Of a stretch of DNA of 64,000 bases, positions 7,885 to 16,843 are shown piece after piece; position 1 is the first letter of the stretch, and every line of letters begins with the position of its first letter. The notes under the pieces were generated by a model. It made no database searches and had not been told where the DNA came from. It saw only the letters and a list, made by a program, of their open reading frames with translations. Source of the stretch: an uncultured Prevotella sp. (lineage in GTDB: Bacteria; Bacteroidota; Bacteroidia; Bacteroidales; Bacteroidaceae); assembly GCA_934183355.1 (NCBI GenBank), contig CAKPST010000002.1, positions 1 through 64,000 of the forward strand. Direction: 5' to 3'. The position numbers were made by a program, and so were the translations under genes.

Positions 7885-10701
7885 TTACTCTGGCAGCATC
7901 ATTACAGTGATATGATTGCCAGCCTTGTTGAATTCCTTCATGAAGTTGCAAATGTCTTGCGGTGTCAGAGCCTCAACAGTCTTGACATAGTCAGAATGAT
8001 TGTTGAAAGCGTGGAGAACGTTCTCGGAGATGGTGTTAATCCAATAGTCGTTGGTCTTCACCTGGTCGCCTATCTGCTTGAGCACAAACTCCTTGCACTT
8101 CTGGAACTTAGCTGCGTCGCATACAGTCTCAAGAGTCTTGGTCTCGTCGTTCATGATGCGGATGGCAATATCCTTCTTCTCAGGTTTCATCGGACAATAG
8201 CCAACAAACTGGAAGATGTGGAAGTTGTCGTCATAAAGAACGGCTGCGCCCTGTGCACCCACTGAGTAGGCTGCGCTTTCCTTCTCGCGAATCTTGTCGA
8301 GATACTCCATTGAGAGCACCTGTCCTGCGATGTCGGCACAGATGGCGTTCTTCAGAGTGAATGGCATTGTAGAGTTGTGCCAAATCATGTAGGCTGTCGA
8401 CTTAGGAGTCTCCTGCTTGCGCTTGAAGATGTTCTGCACCTCACCGCTTACAGGATTAATCTCACGCTTGCCCTTAACAACCTTGCCCTTAGCTACTGGC
8501 AAAGCACCGAGATACTGGCAGATGAGAGGACGGATTGTAGCCTCGTCATAGTTGCCGACGATGAAGAATGTCCATGCCTTGGCGTTGGCTGTACGATCCT
8601 TGGCAATCTGCAGGATGCGGTCGTAGCTTACATCCTTCAGACGGTCGATGGTCATTGGCTCAACGCGTGGGTTGTGAGCGTAAAGAGTCGCTGTGATAGA
8701 GTCGCTCAGAGCAATCTCAGGATTGAGTGAACGGTTCTTGAGCTGCACCTCGTACTGCGAGATGAGGTTGTCGTACGACTTCTGGTCCTTGTTGATAGCA
8801 GTGAAGTAGAGATAAGCGAGCTGAAGCATTGTCTCAACATCCTTAGGAGTAGAGCTACCCGAAATGCTGGTATTGGTCTGTCCAATAGACATGTTGACAT
8901 TGGCTATCTTGCCAGCGAGAGCCTTCTGAAGCTCTGTAGCCGAGAAGTTGCCGAGACCGCTGCTATTGATAACATTGTCAAACATCTGGAGATTGGCGAA
9001 GTCCTTAGCACCATAGAATGTTGTGCCACCGAAACCAGAGCCAGAGAGGAGCACCTGATCCTTCTTGAAGTCGGTCTTCTTGAGCACTACAGTGGCTCCG
9101 TTAGAGAGGGTGAGAGTGGTGTAACCGAGCACGTCGTTCTTCACTTCCTTCTTGATGGTGCCAACCTTAGGCATCTGAGTCATGAGAGGCTCGTCCTTAA
9201 CGTTGTCCACATAGGCAGTGATTTCAGATGTGCGGGCTGCCTTGATAGCACCGAGAAGCTGCTCCTTAGACGGATAAACATTGCCCTCTGCCTCGTTGCA
9301 GAAAGCAAGCACTACGAGGTTGCTGTCGTTCTCTGGCACAAACTCCTTCATCATGGCGTTGACAGCGTCAACAGGAATCATCGGCACAATCTGCTTCATG
9401 ACAGGATAGGTGAACTCGATTGACGGCATCGGCTCGTTGTCGAGGAAGTTGTCGACAAGTGCACGATAGAGCTGAGAGTTAGGACGCTTGTCCTTATTGC
9501 TGTACATCTTGTCGAGCGAACTGAGATAGTCCTGCTTGTAGCGTGCGAACTCAGTAGCAGTGAAGCCAAACTTAGCAGCACGCAGAGCCTCTGTGTACAC
9601 AGCCTTGAGCGACTCAACAGCCTTGCCAAGCTCCTTTGGTGATGCGCTTACAGAGAAGGCATCCTTGGTCTTAGCGAAGATATACTGTCCATCGCCTGCA
9701 CCTGCCGAAACGTATGGGCAGTTGGCGTCGAGAGCCTTCTCACGCAGACGGTCGTTGAGCATGCTCATAGCAGCATTCTTGGCATACTCATAGATGAGAT
9801 AGCTCACATCGTGCTTGAGCGAGTCGGGATAGACATCGTGCTTGATCATAAAATCTATCTCTGTAGCCTCCATCTCCTTGTCCTTGTCAATGATGACAAT
9901 AGGCTCGGCGTTGTCGGGCACAAGCTCGTCAACAACTGGAGCTGCGTTCTGGGGATTGGTATAACCAGAGAAGAGTTTCTTAATCTCAGCCTCGGTGTGG
10001 TCGACATCAACATTACCTACAACCACAATAGCCTGATTTGTAGGATGATACCACTTGTGATAGTAGTCGGAGAGCTCCTTATACTTGAAGTTGTCGATGA
10101 CCGACATCAAACCGATAGGATAGCGTACGCCATACTTAGAGCCTGGATAGAGAGCTGGCAAATTGCGTTCGAACATACGGCTCGAAGCACTTGTGCGCAG
10201 ACGCCACTCCTCGTGGATGACACCACGCTCCTCGTCAATCTCCTTAGGGTCGAGAGTGAGGTTGCCAGCCCAGTCACTGAGGATGAGCAGACATGAGTCG
10301 AGTGCTGTCTGACGTGTTGTTGGCACGTTAGAGATGTTGTATACAGTCTGGTCGATGGATGTGTAGGCGTTGAGGTCGCGACCGAACTGAACGCCGATGC
10401 TCTCGCAGAAACGGATGACAGCATTGCCTGGGAAGTGCTTGGTACCGTTGAAGCACATGTGCTCAAGGAAGTGTGCCAAGCCACGCTGTGACTCTTCCTC
10501 CTGAATGGCACCCACCTTCTGCGCAATGTAGAAGTCGGCTCGATTCTCCGGCCAGTTGTTGTGGCGGATGTAGTAGGTCAGGCCGTTGTCCAACTTACCG
10601 ATGCGCACGTCGGGATCAACGGGAATCGGCGGCATCTGCTGTGCCTGGGCAACCCCAGCAAGGAGCATGAAGGCTGCCACTAAAAGATTTCTTAGTCTCA
10701 T
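7885..10701 (-). CDS. M16 (insulinase/pitrilysin) family zinc metalloprotease
   Basis: The start at 10701 is chosen because it begins a signal peptide, MRLRNLLVAAFMLLAG...AQAQ; the open frame extends further upstream but through the promoter. The 938-residue product has the inverted zinc motif HxxEH (HFLEH, His77, Glu80, His81), followed by a distal EERGVIHEEW segment that supplies the third ligand. Two M16 halves follow each other, the second without the zinc motif, as in one-chain pitrilysin-like enzymes. It is exported, so it should degrade peptides in the periplasm or at the surface. It is transcribed alone, between its own promoter and a strong terminator. Confidence 0.9.
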   Translation of the reverse strand: MRLRNLLVAAFMLLAGVAQAQQMPPIPVDPDVRIGKLDNGLTYYIRHNNWPENRADFYIAQKVGAIQEEESQRGLAHFLEHMCFNGTKHFPGNAVIRFCESIGVQFGRDLNAYTSIDQTVYNISNVPTTRQTALDSCLLILSDWAGNLTLDPKEIDEERGVIHEEWRLRTSASSRMFERNLPALYPGSKYGVRYPIGLMSVIDNFKYKELSDYYHKWYHPTNQAIVVVGNVDVDHTEAEIKKLFSGYTNPQNAAPVVDELVPDNAEPIVIIDKDKEMEATEIDFMIKHDVYPDSLKHDVSYLIYEYAKNAAMSMLNDRLREKALDANCPYVSAGAGDGQYIFAKTKDAFSVSASPKELGKAVESLKAVYTEALRAAKFGFTATEFARYKQDYLSSLDKMYSNKDKRPNSQLYRALVDNFLDNEPMPSIEFTYPVMKQIVPMIPVDAVNAMMKEFVPENDSNLVVLAFCNEAEGNVYPSKEQLLGAIKAARTSEITAYVDNVKDEPLMTQMPKVGTIKKEVKNDVLGYTTLTLSNGATVVLKKTDFKKDQVLLSGSGFGGTTFYGAKDFANLQMFDNVINSSGLGNFSATELQKALAGKIANVNMSIGQTNTSISGSSTPKDVETMLQLAYLYFTAINKDQKSYDNLISQYEVQLKNRSLNPEIALSDSITATLYAHNPRVEPMTIDRLKDVSYDRILQIAKDRTANAKAWTFFIVGNYDEATIRPLICQYLGALPVAKGKVVKGKREINPVSGEVQNIFKRKQETPKSTAYMIWHNSTMPFTLKNAICADIAGQVLSMEYLDKIREKESAAYSVGAQGAAVLYDDNFHIFQFVGYCPMKPEKKDIAIRIMNDETKTLETVCDAAKFQKCKEFVLKQIGDQVKTNDYWINTISENVLHAFNNHSDYVKTVEALTPQDICNFMKEFNKAGNHITVMMLPE

Positions 10702-10781
10702 GAATGTATAAATTAATGTTTGTAGTAAAGTCTGCATGAACAATGCTTGCGAATGTTTAGAACACACATTAAGCATGTATG

Positions 10782-10789
10782 CAAAAGTA
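10782..10789 (-). promoter_or_regulatory. -7 element (TACTTTTG) for the M16 protease gene
   Basis: TAnnTTTG match on the minus strand, 80 bp upstream of the chosen start at 10701. No convincing -33 TTG was seen. Confidence 0.4.
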
Positions 10790-10878
10790 GTGTATTTCTT
10801 TCTAACTTGCAGATAATGACTGATGTTTTTTCTCAGAACATGTGAAAATAGTGCTTTTATGACATAAAAAAACGAAAT

Positions 10879-10924
10879 AACGGGGCTGACAGATATACCT
10901 ATGCGGCATTCTGTCAACCCCGTT
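10879..10924 (-). terminator. Intrinsic terminator overlapping the xerD stop codon
   Basis: Arms 10879-10892 and 10911-10924 pair over 14 bp with one G-T wobble; on the minus strand the stem is followed within a few bases by a run of T (10864-10872). The xerD TGA at 10914-10916 lies in the first arm. Confidence 0.75.
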
Positions 10925-11816
10925 TCATGTTGCGTGGATGATGATTGAGTATCTCATCGCGCAATGTGGTGACGTCGATATGTGTGTATATCTGTGTAGT
11001 CTTAATGTTCTCATGACCAAGCATGTCCTGTATGGCACGCAAGTTGGCACCACCTTGCAGCAAAGCTGTGGCAAAAGAGTGGCGGAGGGTGTGAGGAGAG
11101 ACTGTCTTCTGTATTCCAGCCTCCTCAGCCACACGCTTTATCATGATGAGAATCATGGTGCGTGTGAGATGGGCACCACGACGGTTGAGGAATACATATT
11201 CCTGCTCACCAGGCTTTATCTTCATCAGATTGCGGTCGTATAACCATAGTTTTATCTCGTGCAATGCGGTGTCGGAGATGGGTACAAGGCGTTCTTTGTC
11301 GCCCTTGCCGAGTATGCGCAGATACTTGTCGGTGGCGAAGATATCGCCAAACTTCAGATTGACGAGTTCGGACACACGCAGTCCACAGGAGAAAAGCACC
11401 TCGATGATAGCACGATTGCGCTGTCCCTCCCATTTAGAAAGGTCGATGGCTTCCTCCATGCGGTCAATCTCTTCAAGTGTGAGTACCTCTGGCAGATGCT
11501 CGCCGACGGACGGCGACTCAAGGAGTTCGGACGGATTGTCCTCCAAGACTCCATCGAGTTCGAGGAAGCGGAAGAACGACCTCACGCCACTCAATATTCT
11601 CGCCTGTGAGCGAGCCGACACACCAAACTCGTGTATAGTGGCAGCGAAGGTCTGCAAATGACATAGACGCACGTCGGCTATCTGCAGTCCTTCACCACGG
11701 AAGAACTGTAGCAGATAGTCGAGGTCGTGTGCATACGCCTCTATGGTGTTGGGGCTGAAGTTGCGCTCTAGCTTGAGATAGCGTATGTAGCGCCGCTTGA
11801 GATTGTCCATATCCAT
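10914..11816 (-). CDS. xerD: Site-specific tyrosine recombinase XerD
   Basis: XerD with a XerC partner resolves chromosome dimers at dif during division. The 300-residue protein has an N-terminal SAM-like core-binding domain (about 1-100) and a catalytic domain with all active-site residues visible: Arg147 (CGLRVSEL), Lys171 or 174 (GKGDKERLVP), His242 and Arg245 (HTLRHSFAT), His268 (LGHENIKTT) and nucleophile Tyr277 (QIYTHI). Length and motif spacing are standard for XerC/D and unlike transposon integrases. It starts 18 bp after the helicase stop, so both are probably on one transcript ending in the terminator at 10879-10924. Confidence 0.93.
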   Translation of the reverse strand: MDMDNLKRRYIRYLKLERNFSPNTIEAYAHDLDYLLQFFRGEGLQIADVRLCHLQTFAATIHEFGVSARSQARILSGVRSFFRFLELDGVLEDNPSELLESPSVGEHLPEVLTLEEIDRMEEAIDLSKWEGQRNRAIIEVLFSCGLRVSELVNLKFGDIFATDKYLRILGKGDKERLVPISDTALHEIKLWLYDRNLMKIKPGEQEYVFLNRRGAHLTRTMILIMIKRVAEEAGIQKTVSPHTLRHSFATALLQGGANLRAIQDMLGHENIKTTQIYTHIDVTTLRDEILNHHPRNMKRG

Positions 11817-11834
11817 AGTGTCTGAAAAGAATTG

Positions 11835-13817
11835 TTATTTCTTCTTGCGTGGCTTGCGACGTGCCCATCCTTCCTCAGAGAAGTCAGGCTCCTCGCCAAC
11901 AAGTTGTATATTAGGATTGTCGATAAATTGACGCCAGTCGTCCTGACGACCACTCTCGTAACGAGCCGAACCACGCTTGCCGCGCTGTGAACGGTTGTTG
12001 CCCTCATCGTCGTTGCGACGCTTTGAGCGCTTCTCGTAGCGAGAGAAGTCGTCGTCAGAACCACGGCGCGAGCGACGATCGGTCGGACGGTCAGACTGGC
12101 GACGTGTGCGCTTGCCGTCAGATGCAGCAGATGTGTCGTCGGCATCGTTGCAGCGCACGGTGCGTCCACGATAGGTAGCACCGTTGAGAGCACGCATCAC
12201 CTTCTCGGCATCATTCTCGGGCACCTCAATATAGGCTATGCGAGCTAAGAGGTCGATGTGTCCAACGTCCTGACGACCATGCACGTTGCGGTTGAGGAAC
12301 TGCATAACCTCGCCAGGATAGAATCCGTCGTCCTTGCCAAGATTGATGAAGAGACGGCGGTAGCCTGCCTCGGGAGCACGCTTTTCACGTTTCTTACCAT
12401 CAGTACGGTCCTTGCGGTCGCGCGAAGTGGACGGCTTGACAATCTCTGGAGCATTGGCATAGTACTTGAGGAACTTACCGAACTCCAGAGACACTATCTT
12501 CTTCAAGATATCCTCCTTGTCAAAATATTCGAAGTGGCGGTTGATGTCCTCCATAAACGGAGCAATCTGATCCTCGTCGACATCCACCTTCTCTATCTCG
12601 TCAATAGCCTTGAAGAGCTGCTTAGAGCATATCTCTTGCGGTGTAGGCAGAGTGCCGTCGACAAATTGCTTGCCGATAATCTTCTCTATATCGCGTACAC
12701 GTCCGCGCTCCTTAGTATGTATGATGCTGATTGACGTACCCTTCTTGCCTGCACGACCTGTTCTGCCCGAACGGTGAGTGTAGCTCTCTACGTCGCCTGG
12801 CATGCCATAGTTGATGACATGCGAGAGGTCGTCGACATCAAGACCACGTGCTGCCACGTCGGTAGCAACAAGCAACTGGGTGATGTGCTGACGGAACTTC
12901 TGCATGGTGATGTCGCGCTGCTGCTGCGAGAGGTCGCCATGCAGTGGCTCGGCATTGTAACCATCGCGTATGAGTTTGTCTGCCACTTCCTGTGTCTCAG
13001 CTTTGGTGCGGCAGAACACGATGCCGTAGATGCGTGGATAGAAGTCGACAATGCGCTTCAGGGCGTGATACTTGTCCTTGGCGTTGACCATATAATAAAT
13101 GTGGTTGACGCTCTCGGCACCCTCGTTGCGCGAACCTACGACAATCTCCTTATGGTCGTGCAGATAGCCCTTGGCGATGCGCTCTATCTCCTTGCTCATA
13201 GTGGCAGAGAAGAGCAGCGTGTTGCGGTCGGTTGGAACTCCCTCAAATATCTCGTTGATGCTGTCGGAGAAACCCATATTGAGCATCTCGTCAGCCTCGT
13301 CGAGCACCACGTTCTTCACCTCAGAAACCTTGGCGGCACCGCGGTGCATGAGGTCGATGAGACGACCTGGTGTGGCTACAATTATCTGTGCACCACGCTT
13401 GAGGGCGTGAATCTGTTCAATGATGGATGTGCCACCGTATACAGCGACAATATTGATGCCCTTGATATACTTGGCAAACGACTTCAAGTCGTCGGCTATC
13501 TGTAGACAAAGCTCACGTGTTGGCGAAATGACAATGGCCTGTGTGGTGCGGTCGGTGGGGTCGGTGCGCTGCAAGAGTGGAATGCCGAAGGCGGCTGTCT
13601 TGCCCGTTCCGGTCTGAGCGAGAGCAATGACGTCATTGCCGTTGCCGAGCAGATAAGGGATAACTTCTTCCTGGACTGGCATAGGATGCTCGAAGCCCAG
13701 TTCTTCAATGGCGCGGCGAATGTCCTCGCTTACGCCCAATTCTTCAAATGTCTTCAATGTAAAAAAGTTGTTTCTAAAATAATAAAATGGGATTCTACTC
13801 TCCATTGTCGCTGTCAT
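11835..13817 (-). CDS. DEAD-box RNA helicase with DbpA-type RNA-binding domain
   Basis: An ATP-dependent RNA helicase for ribosome assembly or cold adaptation, of the CsdA/DeaD type. Visible motifs: motif I AQTGTGKT (67-74), PTREL (100-103), TPGR (149-152), DEAD (173-176), SAT (204-206), HRSGRTGRAG near 350. A DbpA/CsdA-like RNA-binding fold spans about 485-560 (YRRLFINLGKDDGFYPGEV), and a basic Arg/Ser/Asp-rich disordered tail ends in RKPRKKK. The ATG at 13817 gives 660 residues, but the conserved protein begins at KTFEELGVS. A TTG at 13758 just before that sequence is an alternative and perhaps the real start, since residues 1-20 look unlike the family. Confidence 0.92.
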   Translation of the reverse strand: MTATMESRIPFYYFRNNFFTLKTFEELGVSEDIRRAIEELGFEHPMPVQEEVIPYLLGNGNDVIALAQTGTGKTAAFGIPLLQRTDPTDRTTQAIVISPTRELCLQIADDLKSFAKYIKGINIVAVYGGTSIIEQIHALKRGAQIIVATPGRLIDLMHRGAAKVSEVKNVVLDEADEMLNMGFSDSINEIFEGVPTDRNTLLFSATMSKEIERIAKGYLHDHKEIVVGSRNEGAESVNHIYYMVNAKDKYHALKRIVDFYPRIYGIVFCRTKAETQEVADKLIRDGYNAEPLHGDLSQQQRDITMQKFRQHITQLLVATDVAARGLDVDDLSHVINYGMPGDVESYTHRSGRTGRAGKKGTSISIIHTKERGRVRDIEKIIGKQFVDGTLPTPQEICSKQLFKAIDEIEKVDVDEDQIAPFMEDINRHFEYFDKEDILKKIVSLEFGKFLKYYANAPEIVKPSTSRDRKDRTDGKKREKRAPEAGYRRLFINLGKDDGFYPGEVMQFLNRNVHGRQDVGHIDLLARIAYIEVPENDAEKVMRALNGATYRGRTVRCNDADDTSAASDGKRTRRQSDRPTDRRSRRGSDDDFSRYEKRSKRRNDDEGNNRSQRGKRGSARYESGRQDDWRQFIDNPNIQLVGEEPDFSEEGWARRKPRKKK

Positions 13818-13925
13818 TCATTGTCTTCCCCAGCCATGCAAGCAGAACCTATATTGGATATAAGAAACTTGATTGAAGACATTAATACAGCTTACGCGTA
13901 AAAATATAAATCCTGAATTTGAATG

Positions 13926-13955
13926 CAAAGGTACTGCTTTTTTTGCAAAATCAAA
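13926..13955 (-). promoter_or_regulatory. Promoter of the helicase-xerD operon
   Basis: Minus-strand -7 box TACCTTTG (13926-13933) with TTTG (13952-13955) 18 bp upstream. It is divergent from the coaD promoter and the two overlap head-to-head. Confidence 0.6.
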
Positions 13956-13972
13956 TAAAAATATTACTTTTG
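13942..13972 (+). promoter_or_regulatory. Promoter of the coaD-ybeY-araC operon
   Basis: TTTG (13942-13945), 19 bp spacer, then -7 box TACTTTTG (13965-13972). The leader to the coaD ATG at 14011 would be about 30 nt. Confidence 0.65.
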
Positions 13973-14010
13973 CATACAGATATCTACATATTATTATACA
14001 ATAAACGCAA

Positions 14011-14478
14011 ATGACATCAACAATAAAGCAGAGAATAGGCATTTTCGTCGGCTCGTTCGATCCGTTCACTATCGGACACGACTCTGTAGTGAGACGAGCT
14101 GTGGCTCTGTTCGACCGCCTCATCATCGGTGTGGGGGTGAACGAAAGCAAGCGATATATGCTGTCTGCCGAAGAGCGCGTGGCTGCCATCAAGGCTATAT
14201 ATGCCGACGACGAGCGCATTGACGTAGAGCAATATAGCGACCTAACAGTGGACTTCGCACGACGCATGGGGGCTAACTTCATTGTCAAGGGAGTGCGCTC
14301 GGTGAAGGATTTCGAGTTTGAGCGCGATCAGGCAGACATCAACCGTCGGTTGACAGGTGTGGAAACCGTACTGCTATACGCCGAACCGGGCATGGACTGC
14401 ATCTCGTCGTCAGTAGTGAGAGAGCTGACACACTTCGGACGCGACTGTAGCATGTTCTTGCCAAAACCACAACATTAA
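14011..14478 (+). CDS. coaD: Phosphopantetheine adenylyltransferase
   Basis: CoaD transfers AMP from ATP to 4'-phosphopantetheine, the step before the last in coenzyme A synthesis. The 155-residue cytosolic protein has the nucleotidyltransferase core GSFDPFTIGH (the TxGH motif that binds ATP phosphates) near its start and the ISSSVVREL motif in its last third. Length is typical (about 160). It heads a short plus-strand operon with ybeY 28 bp downstream. Its own promoter is visible at 13942-13972. Confidence 0.96.
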   Translation: MTSTIKQRIGIFVGSFDPFTIGHDSVVRRAVALFDRLIIGVGVNESKRYMLSAEERVAAIKAIYADDERIDVEQYSDLTVDFARRMGANFIVKGVRSVKDFEFERDQADINRRLTGVETVLLYAEPGMDCISSSVVRELTHFGRDCSMFLPKPQH

Positions 14479-14506
14479 ACATTGAACATAAAATATTCCA
14501 AGCATT

Positions 14507-14920
14507 ATGATAACATACAATGTAGAAGGCGTGAAAATGCCAAAGATAAAGAAGCGTGAGACAACGGCATGGATACGCGCCGTTGCAGCTACATACGGAT
14601 ACAAGGTGGGCGAAGTGGGATACATGTTCGTCGACGACGAGAAGATTCTCGAAGTGAACAACGAGTATCTCGGACACGACTACTACACGGACGTGATTAC
14701 GTTCGACTATGACGAGCCGGGCATCGTCAGCGGAGACATCGTAATCTCGCTCGACACCGTGCGCACCAACGCCGAGAAATTCGGCAAGGAATATGACGAC
14801 GAGTTGAGACGTGTCATCATACACGGCATCCTCCACCTCTGTGGCATCAACGACAAGGGACCTGGAGAACGCGAAATAATGGAAGCTGCCGAGAACAAGG
14901 CGCTAGCTATGCACCCATAA
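14507..14920 (+). CDS. ybeY: Endoribonuclease YbeY (16S rRNA maturation)
   Basis: YbeY is a metal-dependent RNase that matures the 16S rRNA 3' end and takes part in ribosome quality control. The 137-residue protein has the family motif HGILHLCG. The three metal ligands in E. coli are His-x3-His-x5-His; here the third position is Asp (in CGINDK), which I believe is usual for Bacteroidota but cannot check. It follows coaD closely and precedes an AraC-type gene in the same direction. Assignment is firm from motif, length and conserved VDDEKILEVN and YYTDVITFDY segments. Confidence 0.93.
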   Translation: MITYNVEGVKMPKIKKRETTAWIRAVAATYGYKVGEVGYMFVDDEKILEVNNEYLGHDYYTDVITFDYDEPGIVSGDIVISLDTVRTNAEKFGKEYDDELRRVIIHGILHLCGINDKGPGEREIMEAAENKALAMHP

Positions 14921-14984
14921 AAGGCATAACAAAACAGAAAAATGTTGCGCAGACAAACGCGCAACGAATACAAAACAACAACAA

Positions 14985-15863
14985 ATGAGTTTACCCGAAT
15001 TCAAGGCTGTCACCGTAGAGCAAGCTGCACGTATGTGCGACGGAAGCCACATAGATGGCGATATTCTGCTACTTGACGAGATAGCCAAAATGCCTCTGCC
15101 TAAAGAACCAAGACGCATGGAAAGCCTCTTTCTTGCCTTGTGTCTGAAGGGGTCGGCACACTACTTTGTCGACTCGGTGGAACATGTAGTGGAATCAGGT
15201 GACCTGATTATCATCAACCGAGGACGAGTGACATACGACTGCACTATGTCGCCCGACTGCCGAGGCATAGGCATCATTATCAACTACGACTTCTTCAAAG
15301 AGACAGTGAAGAGTGTGCACGAACTGTCGGCACTCTTTCTATTTGCACGCAACCACCCCGTGTTCCGCATTCCACAAGAGAAAGCCGACTTCATACACGA
15401 CATCTTCTTCAGAATGAAGGCGAAGATTGACGACAAAGACAACCACTTCAAGCGAAAGATGATACAGTCGCTGTTCCTTGCCATGATATACGAGATGTGC
15501 AACGTCATATATTCTATGCAGTCGCAGAACAATGGATGCAATACACGAGCAGAGGAAATATTCACCCAATTCTTGCTGCTTGTGGAGAAAAACTTCCGAA
15601 ATGAGCGACGTGTGGGATGGTATTCCGAACAGTTGTGCATTTCGCCAAAGTATCTGTCGGAGACGGTGAAAACGGTGTCAAAGCGCACACCAAACGATTG
15701 GATAGACTCATACGTGACGATGGAACTGCGCATGCTGCTGCGCAACACGCAGAAGAGCATTAAGGAAATAGCACAAGAGCTGAATTTCTCAAATCAGTCG
15801 TTCCTCGGAAAATATTTCAAGGAACACGTAGGCATGTCGCCATCCGAATACAGACGTAGCTAA
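14985..15863 (+). CDS. AraC-family transcriptional regulator
   Basis: The 292-residue protein has an N-terminal cupin-like sensor half (about 1-185, with SGDLIIINRGRVTY) and a C-terminal AraC DNA-binding domain (about 190-292) with two helix-turn-helix units: WYSEQLCISPKYLSETVK and IKEIAQELNFSNQSFLGKYFK, ending in the GMSPSEYR signature. It starts 64 bp after ybeY, so it may share that transcript. Targets cannot be read from the sequence; no catabolic genes are next to it. Ligand unknown. Confidence 0.88.
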   Translation: MSLPEFKAVTVEQAARMCDGSHIDGDILLLDEIAKMPLPKEPRRMESLFLALCLKGSAHYFVDSVEHVVESGDLIIINRGRVTYDCTMSPDCRGIGIIINYDFFKETVKSVHELSALFLFARNHPVFRIPQEKADFIHDIFFRMKAKIDDKDNHFKRKMIQSLFLAMIYEMCNVIYSMQSQNNGCNTRAEEIFTQFLLLVEKNFRNERRVGWYSEQLCISPKYLSETVKTVSKRTPNDWIDSYVTMELRMLLRNTQKSIKEIAQELNFSNQSFLGKYFKEHVGMSPSEYRRS

Positions 15864-15903
15864 ATCTGCTCTCGCTGTATTAAAATCGCTCACGCTGTAT
15901 TAA

Positions 15904-15928
15904 AAATGCCTATAAAAAATAGGCATTT
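15904..15928 (+). terminator. Hairpin after the AraC gene, overlapping the dapB -33 region
   Basis: A perfect 10-bp inverted repeat (15904-15913 and 15919-15928) with a 5-nt A loop, 40 bp after the regulator stop. Its last bases form the TTTG that would serve as the -33 box of dapB. Confidence 0.5.
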
Positions 15929-15959
15929 GTAAGAAAACCGCGCTTTTTCTGTAACTTTG
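15926..15959 (+). promoter_or_regulatory. Promoter of the dapB-lepB operon
   Basis: TTTG (15926-15929), 22 bp spacer, -7 box TAACTTTG (15952-15959). The start codon of dapB is 58 bp further on. Confidence 0.6.
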
Positions 15960-16017
15960 CAACAAAATAAAAAGTAAGGTTAATAGCGAATAAACAAGAC
16001 ATTAAAATAATACAATA

Positions 16018-16773
16018 ATGAATATAGCACTTATCGGCTACGGCAAGATGGGCAAGATGATTGAGTCTATCTGCAAGGAGCGTGGCCACAACATCGTGAG
16101 TATCATTGACATCAACAACCAGCAGGACTTCGACTCTCCGGAGTTTGCTTCTGCCGACGTGGCTATAGAGTTCACATCGCCCACTGCTGCATACGGCAAC
16201 TATATGCGTGCATTCAAGGCTGGAGTAAAGGTGGTAAGCGGTTCGACAGGATGGATGAAAGATCATGGTGACGACGTGCGTCGCATGTGTACAGAGGAGG
16301 GCAAGACACTGTTCTGGGCCTCAAACTTCTCCATTGGTGTGGCTATCTTCTCTGCTGTCAACAGATACTTGGCACGCATAATGAACCAATTCCCGCAGTA
16401 TGACGTGCGCATGGAGGAGACACACCATATACACAAACTCGACGCTCCGTCGGGAACTGCCATTACACTTGCCGAAGAAATACTCAATGACATCGACCGT
16501 AAGAACGAATGGGTGAAGGGCGAGCAGCATCTTGCCGACGGCACTGTAGAAGGTACCAACAACGTGGCTCCCGAACAACTTGCTATAGAGAGCATCCGTC
16601 GCGACGAGGTGCCGGGCATACACAGCGTCATCTACGACTCAGATGCCGACTGCATCACTATCACACACGATGCTCACTCACGCAAGGGTTTCGCACTCGG
16701 TGCTGTGCTCGCTGCCGAATACACTAAGGACCACCAGGGATTGCTCACAACAAGCGACCTCTTCAAGTTCTAA
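16018..16773 (+). CDS. dapB: 4-hydroxy-tetrahydrodipicolinate reductase
   Basis: DapB reduces the cyclic product of DapA with NAD(P)H in the diaminopimelate/lysine pathway, feeding peptidoglycan synthesis. The 251-residue protein has the Rossmann start GYGKMGKMI (residues 6-14), the STGW segment, and the substrate motif EETHHIHKLDAPSGTA with the catalytic His and Lys. Length is in the normal range. It heads an operon with signal peptidase I 70 bp downstream. Function is certain from motifs. Confidence 0.96.
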   Translation: MNIALIGYGKMGKMIESICKERGHNIVSIIDINNQQDFDSPEFASADVAIEFTSPTAAYGNYMRAFKAGVKVVSGSTGWMKDHGDDVRRMCTEEGKTLFWASNFSIGVAIFSAVNRYLARIMNQFPQYDVRMEETHHIHKLDAPSGTAITLAEEILNDIDRKNEWVKGEQHLADGTVEGTNNVAPEQLAIESIRRDEVPGIHSVIYDSDADCITITHDAHSRKGFALGAVLAAEYTKDHQGLLTTSDLFKF

Positions 16774-16843
16774 AGGAGAGTAAAAGGATTTTATCTATTC
16801 ACTCTATCCCATATAAAAAGCCTATAAATAATAAAAGAAAAAA

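Noticed and set aside
10914-11816. Integrase of a mobile element
   Set aside because: Length, motif spacing and the helicase neighbour fit the housekeeping XerD.
12774-13505. Plus-strand frame of 243 codons
   Set aside because: Antisense to the helicase gene; mirrored codon pattern and no recognisable motif.
15864-16017. Lysine riboswitch before dapB
   Set aside because: The gap of 154 bp is too short once the terminator and promoter are removed, and no multi-stem junction is visible.
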